Below, piece by piece: positions 8,484 through 17,726 of a stretch of 64,000 bases of DNA. The position numbers and the translations under genes were made by a program. The number at the start of each line of letters is the position of its first letter. Within the stretch, counting starts at the first letter, position 1. The stretch is from positions 1 through 64,000 of the forward strand of contig JADFNK010000005.1 in NCBI GenBank assembly GCA_022563405.1, written 5' to 3'. This DNA comes from Gemmatimonadota bacterium (GTDB taxonomy: Bacteria; Gemmatimonadota; Gemmatimonadetes; Longimicrobiales; Gaopeijiaceae). Below the pieces are notes generated by a model. It was not told the origin of the DNA. It searched no databases and saw only the letters and a program-made list of their open reading frames with translations.

Positions 8484-11249
8484 TCAGTTCCTCGTCGGGT
8501 GGAGGCTGAGCACGTCGCTCTTTCGAACGTCAACGACGACCACGCCGCCGATGTCGGTGATCGCGATCAGCTTCACCACGATGCACGCATCCTCAGTAGG
8601 TGGGCCGGCCGCCGGGTGAGGCGACGCGAAATTCCCACCTGCGAAGATTTCCACAGCCTCACCGATGTTGGCTCCAAACTGGTCCAGCACAGCCTTCGTA
8701 GCACACGTCAAGCCTGTGTTGTCTCCCGGGAACGGGAGCACTGCCCTGAGGGGCCCGGACGGGATGTCCCTGATGAAGATGCGACCCGTCGGGAAGGTTG
8801 GGTTGAACGTGTCGAGAATCTCGATGGCCCCATCGCCGGAGCCGACGAAAGCCATATGGGTGTCCGGCTGATAAAACCCTGTCGGGTTGTCCACAGACTG
8901 CACGTTCGCGTGCAGAGGATGGAGCACGGCCCCGGATCCGCCGGGCGTGATGACCGTACTACCCTGAACTTGGAGATCGTTGCTGAAGAAGGTCGCCACC
9001 GCGCTACCGAGTACCACCCCGAGCGTGCCGTCGTAATTGAGGCCGATACCGCGCACGGTCTCGCTGCGGTTGATCATGAGGTCGGCGACCTGGATGGCCC
9101 CGCTGATCACGTCGGTAGTGGCGTTGTACATGATGACGCGGCCGACGGGCTGGACCGCACCCTCACCGAAGACGACCCATCTGCCGTTCCCCGAGGCCGT
9201 CACGAACGTCGTATCGGAAAAGCCGATGTTCTCAACACTCCACTGCCCTGAGCGGATGATCACATCACTACCGAGGGCCTGAATTCCCGCACCTGCAGCG
9301 GCGGGGGACACGTCGGTAAAGCTCAGGACATCAAGCCGGTCCCCTGGCGTGTGATCCCCGATGAAGATGTCGTCACCCATTCCCGTCGGCACCGCCCCAA
9401 CGATGTTGGCATGTGCCACACCTGTGAACGCGTCGCTCTCAATCATCGCCGCGTGCTGAACAAAGAGTGTGACCTCGGTGTCCGGCAGGCCGGGGAATAC
9501 CTCAGCCTTACGAATCGTTCCGAAATCCCCGAGTAACGACGTCTTCGTCGAATAGAGGACCCGGCCCGTGAAATCGACCGCGACGAACTGCGGAAGATCA
9601 GAGAACCCTGGGGGTGTGGCGTCTGGGAGGAACGTGACCTTATACGCGACTTGCGATTGATCGTCCAGGCTCTCCTCCACGTCGAACAGCACAACATCGG
9701 GCGTGAAGAGGCGCCGTCCTACATCCTGGACGGGCACCTCGCTGCCGTCCGTGGCACCCAGGTAGATCATGTCGATGTTGGCGCCCCCGGAGTTCGCCAC
9801 GAGGAGCGTGTCCTCACCTCTGTTCATCGTGAGGCCCCACGGTTCGGAACCCACCAGGACGGCCTGCTCGAACGTCTCGTCCAGCAGCCGGAAAACCTCC
9901 ACTCGACCGTTTTCGATGTTTGTGAGATAGAGTTTCTTGCGGATCGTATCCATGACCGCGTCCGCGATCCCGCCACCCGTCGGCAGCAGGATGGTCCGTC
10001 CGGCCACGACAACCCGCGTCAAGCGAGAGCCCGTCCGATTCTCAGCGACGGTGTTGCCAAACAACGAGCCGCAGATGTAGCTAACGAGCGCGGGCTCACC
10101 CACGGACGCAGCACAGTTCCCTGCCGCGTCCACCGAATACCCAAAGACCTCGTACACCATCGTGTCGGGAAGTTGGAGTGGGTCGAAGTTGAAGACGGTG
10201 AAGTCGAACGACTGTATCACGGTCCCAGTTCGCGGGCTCGCAAAGACCACTTCGTTGGAAATGGCCACGGTGTCTCCGCGCCTCGCTGATATGCCGAGGA
10301 CGGTATAGCCCGTTCGTGCGACCCCGCTCCCTTGGTTGTCGTCGGCAGATGTGACCACGACGTTGATCAAGTCCTGGAATTCCAGACGGTCATTAGAGGT
10401 CGCGGTGACTTGCACGCCTGGTGGGACGGCGTCCCCGGTCGAGGTCGTAGTCACGGTGACCGTGAACGGACCGGCCTGCCCGACGACTCCGAGCGTGTTG
10501 GTCGCCCGAGCCGTAATGGTCATGGTACCCGAAACCCCAGACGGAATGACCACGAGGGTATCAACAACCAGCGAATCCAGCACAGGCGAGACCGGCACGA
10601 GAATAGTCTCCGTAACGACCCCCGTGATGGTAATCTCGACCTCGCGAACTCCGGCGCCATCTCTGGCTAGGACCCTCAAGCCCAGGGTGAGACCAGACTG
10701 AATCAACTCACCACCGACCAAGTTTTCAAACTCTACATGGGGGCCACCCAGAATGAGTGATACTGTATCCGCAGCGGAGTTCCCCAGGACGTCGAATGCC
10801 GTAACGATGATCAGAGACGTCTCGAGTATCGTATCGGGCGTCGCCAGCAGGTAACGACTGATGGTCGTGTCGGCGACCTCAGGGAGGAAGTTCACCGTCT
10901 TGGACACGAAGCGGGTGACCACGGTAGCGGTACCCAGACTCGCATCCCCGCGCAACGCCAACCCTTCGAAGACGACGCTCGTAACTCCGGCATCGTCGGA
11001 GATGGTGGCCGTCACCAACACTGAGTCTCCCAACGGTATTGCGGCAATCGAGACCGATGATGGGACGTCGATCGTGACGGTTGGAACGTCGCCGCTCTCG
11101 GCCTGGCCAAGCGTGAAGTCCACAAAAAGATTATCGCCCTGGCACGCAGCGAAGAGGATACCCATCAAGAGTCCCCCCGCCAAAGCTCTCAGGGGGGTCT
11201 TACGCGTGTAGCTCGTCACGTGGCGCGTATCGGTTCGTTCACGCTCCAT
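8484..11249 (-). CDS. Large surface lipoprotein with Ig-like N-terminal part and beta-propeller-like C-terminal part
   Basis: Signal peptide with lipobox (ALAGGLLMGILFAAC|QG), SD AGGGAGATATA before ATG 11249; repetitive VTITARATNTLGVVGQAGPFTVTV-type segments followed by YLTNIENGRVEVFRL..EPWGLTMNRGEDTLLVANSGGANID propeller-like segments. Confidence 0.7.
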   Translation of the reverse strand: MERERTDTRHVTSYTRKTPLRALAGGLLMGILFAACQGDNLFVDFTLGQAESGDVPTVTIDVPSSVSIAAIPLGDSVLVTATISDDAGVTSVVFEGLALRGDASLGTATVVTRFVSKTVNFLPEVADTTISRYLLATPDTILETSLIIVTAFDVLGNSAADTVSLILGGPHVEFENLVGGELIQSGLTLGLRVLARDGAGVREVEITITGVVTETILVPVSPVLDSLVVDTLVVIPSGVSGTMTITARATNTLGVVGQAGPFTVTVTTTSTGDAVPPGVQVTATSNDRLEFQDLINVVVTSADDNQGSGVARTGYTVLGISARRGDTVAISNEVVFASPRTGTVIQSFDFTVFNFDPLQLPDTMVYEVFGYSVDAAGNCAASVGEPALVSYICGSLFGNTVAENRTGSRLTRVVVAGRTILLPTGGGIADAVMDTIRKKLYLTNIENGRVEVFRLLDETFEQAVLVGSEPWGLTMNRGEDTLLVANSGGANIDMIYLGATDGSEVPVQDVGRRLFTPDVVLFDVEESLDDQSQVAYKVTFLPDATPPGFSDLPQFVAVDFTGRVLYSTKTSLLGDFGTIRKAEVFPGLPDTEVTLFVQHAAMIESDAFTGVAHANIVGAVPTGMGDDIFIGDHTPGDRLDVLSFTDVSPAAAGAGIQALGSDVIIRSGQWSVENIGFSDTTFVTASGNGRWVVFGEGAVQPVGRVIMYNATTDVISGAIQVADLMINRSETVRGIGLNYDGTLGVVLGSAVATFFSNDLQVQGSTVITPGGSGAVLHPLHANVQSVDNPTGFYQPDTHMAFVGSGDGAIEILDTFNPTFPTGRIFIRDIPSGPLRAVLPFPGDNTGLTCATKAVLDQFGANIGEAVEIFAGGNFASPHPAAGPPTEDACIVVKLIAITDIGGVVVVDVRKSDVLSLHPTRN

Positions 11250-11489
11250 TATATCTCCCTTGCGTACCGGATCTTCGATTTTTCGCCCTTGATCTGGCGT
11301 TCCGTGGTGTGGCCCGAGTCCTTCATTAAGTGCGAGATCCGTGCCAACGGCGGGAAGGCCATCCTCAACACCGCCTACGCACGTCGCAGGCCGGCACCGG
11401 AACACACTTTTCCCTCCACCGGCAAAGTTTATTCAATCAGAAAGAGGCGGGGTCGCCTTGTGTGTCTCACTCGGCATGTCCAACACCGC

Positions 11490-13214
11490 CTAGAAAGATT
11501 GCCGTACGATGTGCGGAGTCACCAGGATCATCAGATCCCGCTGTGTCTCCGAAATCGCAGTGGTGCGGAACAAGCCGCCAAGAAGCGGCAGGTTCATCAA
11601 GAGAGGGATCCCCGACCGAGTCTCGATACGTTCCGTCACGGTCAGCCCTCCCATGACCACGGTCTCGCCGTCGCGCACGAGCACTCGCGTGGTCACATTC
11701 TGAGTCCGGAAAATCAGCCCAATATCCGAGTCCGCGAAGTCCGCTGCCGAACGTTCGACCTCAAGGTCCAGAGAAATATGATCGCCCGTAATGTGCGGCG
11801 TGACCGTGAGAATTATTCCCGTCTCCTCGAAGCTTACCGTGGCCGTTGGGAAAGAACCGTCCCCCGCACCTCCGGCCGCCGCATCGATGATGCGGATCGG
11901 CGTCCTTTCACCGACCTGAATACGCGCCTCCTGGTTGTCCGTCACCGTGACGGACGGCGCCGCCTGGATATCCGAGAGATTTGAGGCCTCGAGCGCGCTG
12001 ACGAAGTTGATCAAGGTGTGCCGCCCGATGACCAATGAGGTCAAGAGACGCAACGTGGGGCTCGGGATAAAGGATTCCGCGTTCCCGAGAGCGGCAATCG
12101 AATTTCCTCCCAGCGAGAACACGTTCGTACCGATAGGCACGACCTCGATGACGCCATCACCATCGAGATCCGCGGCACCCGGAGCGAGCACGTTGAGCTG
12201 GTTGCCCTGCGAGTCCTTCAGATCATAGGAAATCCCAAGCTCCTTCAGATCCGTCCTGTTCACGAAGATGATCTTCGCGGAAATCATGATCTGGGGGGTC
12301 GGGGTGTCCAACTCCGTGATGAGGGCATTGACGGCCTCATGCACGCGCCGAATATCCGTAACGACGACCGAATTCTTGCCCACGACCTCTGCCACCTGTC
12401 CACGCTCGCTGATGAGCTGCCCGACGGCTTGGGCCACCTCGCCTGACGTCAAGTAGGCGATTGGGTACACCACGGTCTCGAGGGGCTCGATCGTCTCGCG
12501 TTCGAACATGTTCTGGATCATGTTGATCTGAATGATGCCGGTTTCACTTTCGGTCCCGACCAGGCCCCGGCTCTGAAGAATTTCCTCCAGGGCGTCATCC
12601 CATGCCTGGTCGAGGATGTTGGCCGTGACCACGATATTGGACACGCCGGTGCCCGCGACGATGGATTTACCCGAGAATTCCGAGAAGATGAATAGCACCT
12701 CATCAATGGGGATGCCGGGGAAAAAGACACTGATCAAAGCGGCTTCCTGAGTTTGCGCGGCAGCCTCGACAAACGGGGCCGCCCTCGCGACGAACCTCGG
12801 ATCGAAGACCGGATCGAAGCTCAAGGTCGGGCTTTCCCAGGGAGCAAAAGCTCCAGCCGGATTGTCCAACGAAATACGAACCGCTCCGTTCGACTGCTCG
12901 ACCGTGTATTCAGTCAGCCCCTCGAGGTCCACCACAACCCGGACAATGTCGTCCGCATACTGGCTGGTGCGGACCGACAGAACCCCGCCACGGTCGATAT
13001 CCAGAAAGTCTTCCTGGGAGAGCGCGTGCCTCGCATTCAAGAGGTCGACGACGATACGCGGCGGCGACTCCAAGCTGAACGCTCTGAAGGAGACCGAACC
13101 GTCGACCGCGACGAGAATATCGGTCCGGTTCAGGTTCGGTACGACACTTACTCCGGTGACCAGCTCGCTGGCCGACAGAAGTAACCCAATCAATAACGTG
13201 AGTATCGAAGTCAT
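11490..13214 (-). CDS. pilQ: Type IV pilus secretin PilQ
   Basis: AMIN-like N-terminus, IDEVLFIFSEFSGKSIVAGTGV, secretin domain VPLLMNLPLLGGLFRTTAISETQRDLMILVTPHIV (sequence: IPLLMNLPLLGGLFRT). Confidence 0.92.
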   Translation of the reverse strand: MTSILTLLIGLLLSASELVTGVSVVPNLNRTDILVAVDGSVSFRAFSLESPPRIVVDLLNARHALSQEDFLDIDRGGVLSVRTSQYADDIVRVVVDLEGLTEYTVEQSNGAVRISLDNPAGAFAPWESPTLSFDPVFDPRFVARAAPFVEAAAQTQEAALISVFFPGIPIDEVLFIFSEFSGKSIVAGTGVSNIVVTANILDQAWDDALEEILQSRGLVGTESETGIIQINMIQNMFERETIEPLETVVYPIAYLTSGEVAQAVGQLISERGQVAEVVGKNSVVVTDIRRVHEAVNALITELDTPTPQIMISAKIIFVNRTDLKELGISYDLKDSQGNQLNVLAPGAADLDGDGVIEVVPIGTNVFSLGGNSIAALGNAESFIPSPTLRLLTSLVIGRHTLINFVSALEASNLSDIQAAPSVTVTDNQEARIQVGERTPIRIIDAAAGGAGDGSFPTATVSFEETGIILTVTPHITGDHISLDLEVERSAADFADSDIGLIFRTQNVTTRVLVRDGETVVMGGLTVTERIETRSGIPLLMNLPLLGGLFRTTAISETQRDLMILVTPHIVRQSF

Positions 13215-13777
13215 TAAGGGCCTCCGCCCGATGAAGCGCGTGGTAGCAACATGATTCTCGTTTCGACGCGACCAAATTCCGCGACCTCAACGATCACCTG
13301 GTCAACTGCGATGGTCCGGACCGTCACGTTTCCGTTTCCCACGATTTCTCCCTCTCTCATTCGATAGGTCCTTCCAGTCACCTCCAGCGTGATCGTCTCC
13401 GGGACGCCAAGAGACGCGGGAATGACCGTTCTCGTGCCTTCACCGATGAGAGCGATGCTCTCACCAGCAAACGGCGAAGTAAGGAGCCCGAAGAGCACCA
13501 GAGCCTCGAAACGTGGACCCTCCTCACCACCCAGTAGCGACTTGAATGGGTTGCGACGGAAGTACTCAGGGTATACGAACACCTCTCGCTCAAAGGCCAA
13601 CGTCAAACTGTCGCCCGGCGACTGTGCGGGGGCGTCCTGCGTGTCCTGGCCCGTGAGTCCCCCCGGATCGAGCCAACCCACCGCGAGGAGGAAGAAACCC
13701 GCGCGGACGAACCTGATTCTCACGCGGTCCCACCTCCCCGATCGGAAACGACAAAGGTCTGGAATCATCAGCGCCAT
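13214..13777 (-). CDS. pilP: Type IV pilus assembly protein PilP-like (start may be GTG at 13723)
   Basis: Position between pilN and pilQ; FRRNPFKSLL, TLEVTGRTYRMREGEIVGNGNVTVRTI; signal-like VRIRFVRAGFFLLAVGW after an in-frame GTG preceded by GGGGAGGTGGG. Confidence 0.72.
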   Translation of the reverse strand: MALMIPDLCRFRSGRWDRVRIRFVRAGFFLLAVGWLDPGGLTGQDTQDAPAQSPGDSLTLAFEREVFVYPEYFRRNPFKSLLGGEEGPRFEALVLFGLLTSPFAGESIALIGEGTRTVIPASLGVPETITLEVTGRTYRMREGEIVGNGNVTVRTIAVDQVIVEVAEFGRVETRIMLLPRASSGGGP

Positions 13778-13784
13778 AGGTTGC

Positions 13785-14465
13785 CTACTGGTTGAGCGCG
13801 GGAAGATCTTCGCCGAAAAGCGGGATGGTCTCGAGGAAGTCCATCGACGGCCGTGAGTACACACAGTCCAGCTGGAACTGAACCACCATCTGACCCGTGG
13901 ACTGCAGGATTTGCTCAGACTGAACGAGCACAACGTCACGGATGAACGGAGATTCCTCTAGCTGCTCCCAGAACGTCGTCATAGCGAAGTTGTTCCCTGC
14001 CAGTCCTCGAATCTGGAACTCAACCGCCGCCCCCTCGCCCGAGACCTGGAGGATCTCCGTCAACCACGTGAAGTCGGGGAGAGCTCTCGCCACTTCATCC
14101 AAGAGATGAGGCCAGACGTACCGAAGGGCGTCGATCTCCTGGATGATATCAACTTTCAGCGCGATCGAGTCCCGCCGAGCCATCAGGCTCTCATTCTGCT
14201 GGATCAGGTCCGAATAGTTGCTCGAGTCCTGGACGGCGTCGGCCAACTGCACCTGAACCTCTTCCTGCCGGGAGGAGAGTCCCATGTACCAGTATCCGAG
14301 GGTGGCGAGGACCCCGACCACCACCACGACCGCCGCGATCGAGTAGGCATCCAGGGCAAGGCTTCCCAAGCTGGGCATCGACAGCTTCCCCAAGAAACCG
14401 CCACCTCCCCCACTCTTGGAGGGGCGCCTTTTCTTGCCGCCGGGCAGAAGATTGACTTCGATCAT
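13785..14465 (-). CDS. pilN: Type IV pilus assembly protein PilN
   Basis: MIEVNLLPGGKKRR start, single TM, coiled coil; follows pilM. Confidence 0.88.
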   Translation of the reverse strand: MIEVNLLPGGKKRRPSKSGGGGGFLGKLSMPSLGSLALDAYSIAAVVVVVGVLATLGYWYMGLSSRQEEVQVQLADAVQDSSNYSDLIQQNESLMARRDSIALKVDIIQEIDALRYVWPHLLDEVARALPDFTWLTEILQVSGEGAAVEFQIRGLAGNNFAMTTFWEQLEESPFIRDVVLVQSEQILQSTGQMVVQFQLDCVYSRPSMDFLETIPLFGEDLPALNQ

Positions 14466-14504
14466 GTTACCATTTCTCGTTCTCTTACCATTTCTCGTTC
14501 CTGC

Positions 14505-15542
14505 CTAGACAACCCGGAGGGCCAACCCGAGCGGAAGAAGGAGCATGGGCGCCGCTTCTTCCAGGTTGACTGACCCCGAAGCGCCAGGTTGGACCGGGAC
14601 TTGTTCGAACGGGTTGGCAAGGACCGTATTCAGGTTCATACGATTCCCCAAAGCATCAGCCATACCAGGAATGCGGGCGCCACCGCCACTGAGATAAATG
14701 CTCCCCAAGCCTCCACCGTCCTGGCGAGTCATGAGGAAAGCCGACGCCCGTTCGATGCCGACACCCACTTCATCCGCGGCAGACGCCACGAGGGTCGCGA
14801 GATCGTCGAGCTGCTCCCGACCCTGAACTACATCCTCGGCCTGCTCCGCAGTGAGTCCCTTCTCCCGCTGCAGGTCCTGACGCACCCTTCTGGACCCGAA
14901 GGGGATGTCTCGCGTGAGAAGAGGATTACCGTCCTCGAGGATATTCACGTTGGTGGTCTCGTGCCCAATGTTCACCAGCGCCACGATTCCCTTCATCGCC
15001 TCGGGATGGTTGTAGGAAAAGGCGTTGTGGAGTGCGAACGCATCGACCTCGATCGCTCCGGGGGAAACGCCGGCGTCGAGAAGCAGACTCACCTTATGGT
15101 CCACGAGCTCGCGCTTGGCAGCCACCAGCAAGACCTGCATTTGCAGACCCTCTCCGAGGGGATCGAGAATCTGGAAGTCCAACTCGACGCTCTTGATGTC
15201 GAACGGTACGTGTTGCTCCGCTTCCCACCGGATGACCTCACGAGCATCGGACTCGTTCATCCGGTCCATTTCGATCTTCTTGATGATCACGTCGTGTCCC
15301 CCAACGGCCGCGATCACATTCTTTCCCTTCAACCCGATCTCTCGGAACAATTCCCGAATCGTGTCTGCGACCAGGCCGGGGTCCATCACCTCGCCCTCGA
15401 CGATCGCGTCCGCTACGAGGGGCCGCATGGCGACCGCGCTGACCTCGGGCTGATCACCGGAATGATCGACGACAACGACTTTCACGAAGCCGCTGCCGAT
15501 GTCCAATCCTGCCGACTGCTTGTTGCGTCCGAAGAGGCCCAT
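14505..15542 (-). CDS. pilM: Type IV pilus assembly actin-like ATPase PilM
   Basis: SAGLDIGSGFVKVVVVDHSGD, ALVNIGHETTNVNILEDG, IYLSGGGARIPGMADAL. Confidence 0.93.
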   Translation of the reverse strand: MGLFGRNKQSAGLDIGSGFVKVVVVDHSGDQPEVSAVAMRPLVADAIVEGEVMDPGLVADTIRELFREIGLKGKNVIAAVGGHDVIIKKIEMDRMNESDAREVIRWEAEQHVPFDIKSVELDFQILDPLGEGLQMQVLLVAAKRELVDHKVSLLLDAGVSPGAIEVDAFALHNAFSYNHPEAMKGIVALVNIGHETTNVNILEDGNPLLTRDIPFGSRRVRQDLQREKGLTAEQAEDVVQGREQLDDLATLVASAADEVGVGIERASAFLMTRQDGGGLGSIYLSGGGARIPGMADALGNRMNLNTVLANPFEQVPVQPGASGSVNLEEAAPMLLLPLGLALRVV

Positions 15543-15594
15543 TCAACGCTCATCTTATCGGGACGGGAACATATTTTTACGCGAAACTTAATTC

Positions 15595-15624
15595 ACGTTA
15601 CCACTTAAACGTGAGTAGTGTCAA
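15595..15624 (-). promoter_or_regulatory. Candidate sigma-70-type promoter upstream of pilM
   Basis: Minus strand TTGACA-N18-TAACGT. Confidence 0.5.
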
Positions 15625-15818
15625 GATATTTCTGGCAAACGCGCGATCCCAATTATTGGTAAACATTTGGCGAACGATGTGCCGCTCTGGAAGTGAACTG
15701 CAGAGGGGAGGGGCCTTCTTCCGGCGCGACAGACAGCCGGCGCGCGGACCCGTCGGTCGCCCGATATGGGCGAGGGATCAAACCACCTTTTGGGGGGGCC
15801 GCAGAATCTAACTTCTGG

Positions 15819-16412
15819 CTACTCGGCCGGGGGCACTTCCACCCGATCCGGGGCAAGGTAAGTCTGAATCCGGAAGTTCACCTCCACCGGGGCGTCGAAG
15901 CCCATGGTCCCGGAGGGATCGGTGAACGGCACCAGTTGAAGGTCGCTCGGAGTGATGATCCGTGGCAGAGAGGCGAGTCCCGCCAGGAACCGGCCCACAT
16001 CGTGATATTCTCCGAGGACACGGATCTGGAAGGCCTGCTGGGCATAGACTTCACCCTGCACGACAGCGTCAGGACGAATACTGGGCTCGCTGACTCCGAC
16101 ATCACGAGCTACTTGAGACATCTGGTTCACCACTGAGGCAACTTCCTCGGAACTGGGGATCAGCTGTTCGAGCTCGGCGACGTGGCGCTCGATGAGGGCC
16201 ATTCTGTCCTCCAGGCCGCGCCCGGCGCTGATCGCCAATGCCTGTGCAGTGCGGTTTTGGGCTGCGAGATTTTCGACACGCGCCTCTTCGGCTTCGATTG
16301 TTTCAACAGCGCCGCTGTACCATTGGCTGTTGGCGAAGTACAGGACAACGAGCGAGACGGCGATCACCATAAGAGCTTTCTGTTGCTTCGGATCGTCCGG
16401 AATCAGCGCCAT
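15819..16412 (-). CDS. pilO: Type IV pilus assembly protein PilO
   Basis: TM then coiled coil, VVNQMSQVARDVGVSEPSIRPD, FQIRVLGEYHDVGRFLAGLASLPRIITPSDLQL; displaced upstream of pilM. Confidence 0.88.
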   Translation of the reverse strand: MALIPDDPKQQKALMVIAVSLVVLYFANSQWYSGAVETIEAEEARVENLAAQNRTAQALAISAGRGLEDRMALIERHVAELEQLIPSSEEVASVVNQMSQVARDVGVSEPSIRPDAVVQGEVYAQQAFQIRVLGEYHDVGRFLAGLASLPRIITPSDLQLVPFTDPSGTMGFDAPVEVNFRIQTYLAPDRVEVPPAE

Positions 16413-16414
16413 GG

Positions 16415-16471
16415 GTTACCTATTGGTTGACCGCCACCGGGTCCGTGCCAAGAAACGGCACAGCCCTCATG
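16415..16471 (-). pseudogene. Remnant of a second pilN C-terminus (16-codon ORF MRAVPFLGTDPVAVNQ*)
   Basis: Resembles intact PilN C-terminus LETIPLFGEDLPALNQ*; TCAACCAATAGGTAACCCATGGCGCTGAT (16402-16430) matches TCAACCAGTAGGCAACCTATGGCGCTGAT (13767-13795) at 26 of 29 positions. Confidence 0.6.
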
Positions 16472-16510
16472 AATCCCGAGAGAAACATATTTTTACCAAA
16501 AACCAAATTA

Positions 16511-16540
16511 AGATTACTACCGGGATTTGAATGCTGTCAA
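16511..16540 (-). promoter_or_regulatory. Candidate sigma-70-type promoter upstream of pilN remnant/pilO
   Basis: Minus strand TTGACA-N18-TAATCT; flanks resemble the pilM upstream region. Confidence 0.5.
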
Positions 16541-16599
16541 GGATTTTTTAGCTCAAGAAGAGTCGAAATGTCAGTAAACCTTTGACCGAGGCGCGAACG

Positions 16600-17712
16600 T
16601 CAGTGGGAGTCCGGCCAGGCCGATTCGGGGATAGGGGCGAGTTCCCGAAACTGTGTGGCAGCGTTTAAAGCCGACAGCAGCGCACACGCCGAACCGACAA
16701 TACGTGAACGGCCCTTGAGGGAGACGACTCCGCGGACGCGGACGAGTCCGTGGATTTCGGACTCCCCGGTAATCTCGAGGTCGCCCCCAACCACCACCAG
16801 CCCGTAGTAGCGGGCGGCGGATTGAAAGATCGCATCCCCCACGATCAGCAGGACACCCTGGCCCTGCCCTCCGTTCACGATCAACGAACCCTCGGATTTC
16901 ACCGTTGGCCTGTACGTCATACACGGATCGGAGATATCCAACGGAGCTCCCCAGTTGGTGGGAGAGGACACGGCACATCGGCCGAAGCGATTGATCGGCG
17001 AAGGCGAGATCGTTCCGGACACTTGGACATCCGCACCCTCCAACAGCTTGTCGTGCCCCAGGAGACCCAGGGAGGGTAGACGTGGCTCGATCGCACCCGC
17101 TCCGCCCTCTCTTCCAAGCTCGGCCCGCGGATCCTCGTGCAGTTCTGCTCGAGGCGAAATCCCTGATGTGAACAGGGTATCCACATCAGAACTGAAACGA
17201 TCACAAAACGCCGCGGGCCACATAGCGGGCGCCTCGTGAATCAGGGTGGCGTCCACCATGCTGCCTGCCTCCACCCGTGCCGGTCCGCCACTCTCGAGGA
17301 CGCCCCTCGCCGCCGCGAACCGCGCCACAGGGTCCATCGCCCAATAGAGACCCACCTGCCGATCTCGGCCGGGCCCCGTGTCCAACCACCCCTCGGAATG
17401 GATCAAGAGGACCTCCCGCGACAAACGCACAGCCCTCGCCTCATATCGCGCCCGGGGCGGAACGGCGACCGAACCCATGGATACCCATTCCCCCCACGGA
17501 AGGGAGTCGATACGCGTCATCCCGCGAGCGGTCAGATCCCTGCCCGTCTCGGCAGCGAACCGCCTGGCGAGCATGTCCCAGCGCGCCTGCGACACGAAGA
17601 ACTCGGATCGAGTCATCACGAGAAGCGTGTGCCCCACCCCCGTGACCGCAAGCAGGAGGAGCAGAACCGCAACCAGCACGTACCCTCGCCGTACTTCTTC
17701 GACCTTCTGCAT
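16600..17712 (-). CDS. PilX/GspK-like minor pilus assembly protein
   Basis: MQKVEEVRRG|YVLVAVLLLLLAVTGVGHTLLVMTRSEF prepilin-like N-terminus without Glu at +5; in minor pseudopilin cluster. Confidence 0.6.
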   Translation of the reverse strand: MQKVEEVRRGYVLVAVLLLLLAVTGVGHTLLVMTRSEFFVSQARWDMLARRFAAETGRDLTARGMTRIDSLPWGEWVSMGSVAVPPRARYEARAVRLSREVLLIHSEGWLDTGPGRDRQVGLYWAMDPVARFAAARGVLESGGPARVEAGSMVDATLIHEAPAMWPAAFCDRFSSDVDTLFTSGISPRAELHEDPRAELGREGGAGAIEPRLPSLGLLGHDKLLEGADVQVSGTISPSPINRFGRCAVSSPTNWGAPLDISDPCMTYRPTVKSEGSLIVNGGQGQGVLLIVGDAIFQSAARYYGLVVVGGDLEITGESEIHGLVRVRGVVSLKGRSRIVGSACALLSALNAATQFRELAPIPESAWPDSH

Positions 17713-17726
17713 TGAGCCGGCCTGGA

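Noticed and set aside
11356-11496. 12-nt direct repeat CAACACCGCCTA (11370s and 11480s)
   Set aside because: Short match, no wider similarity; plausible by chance.
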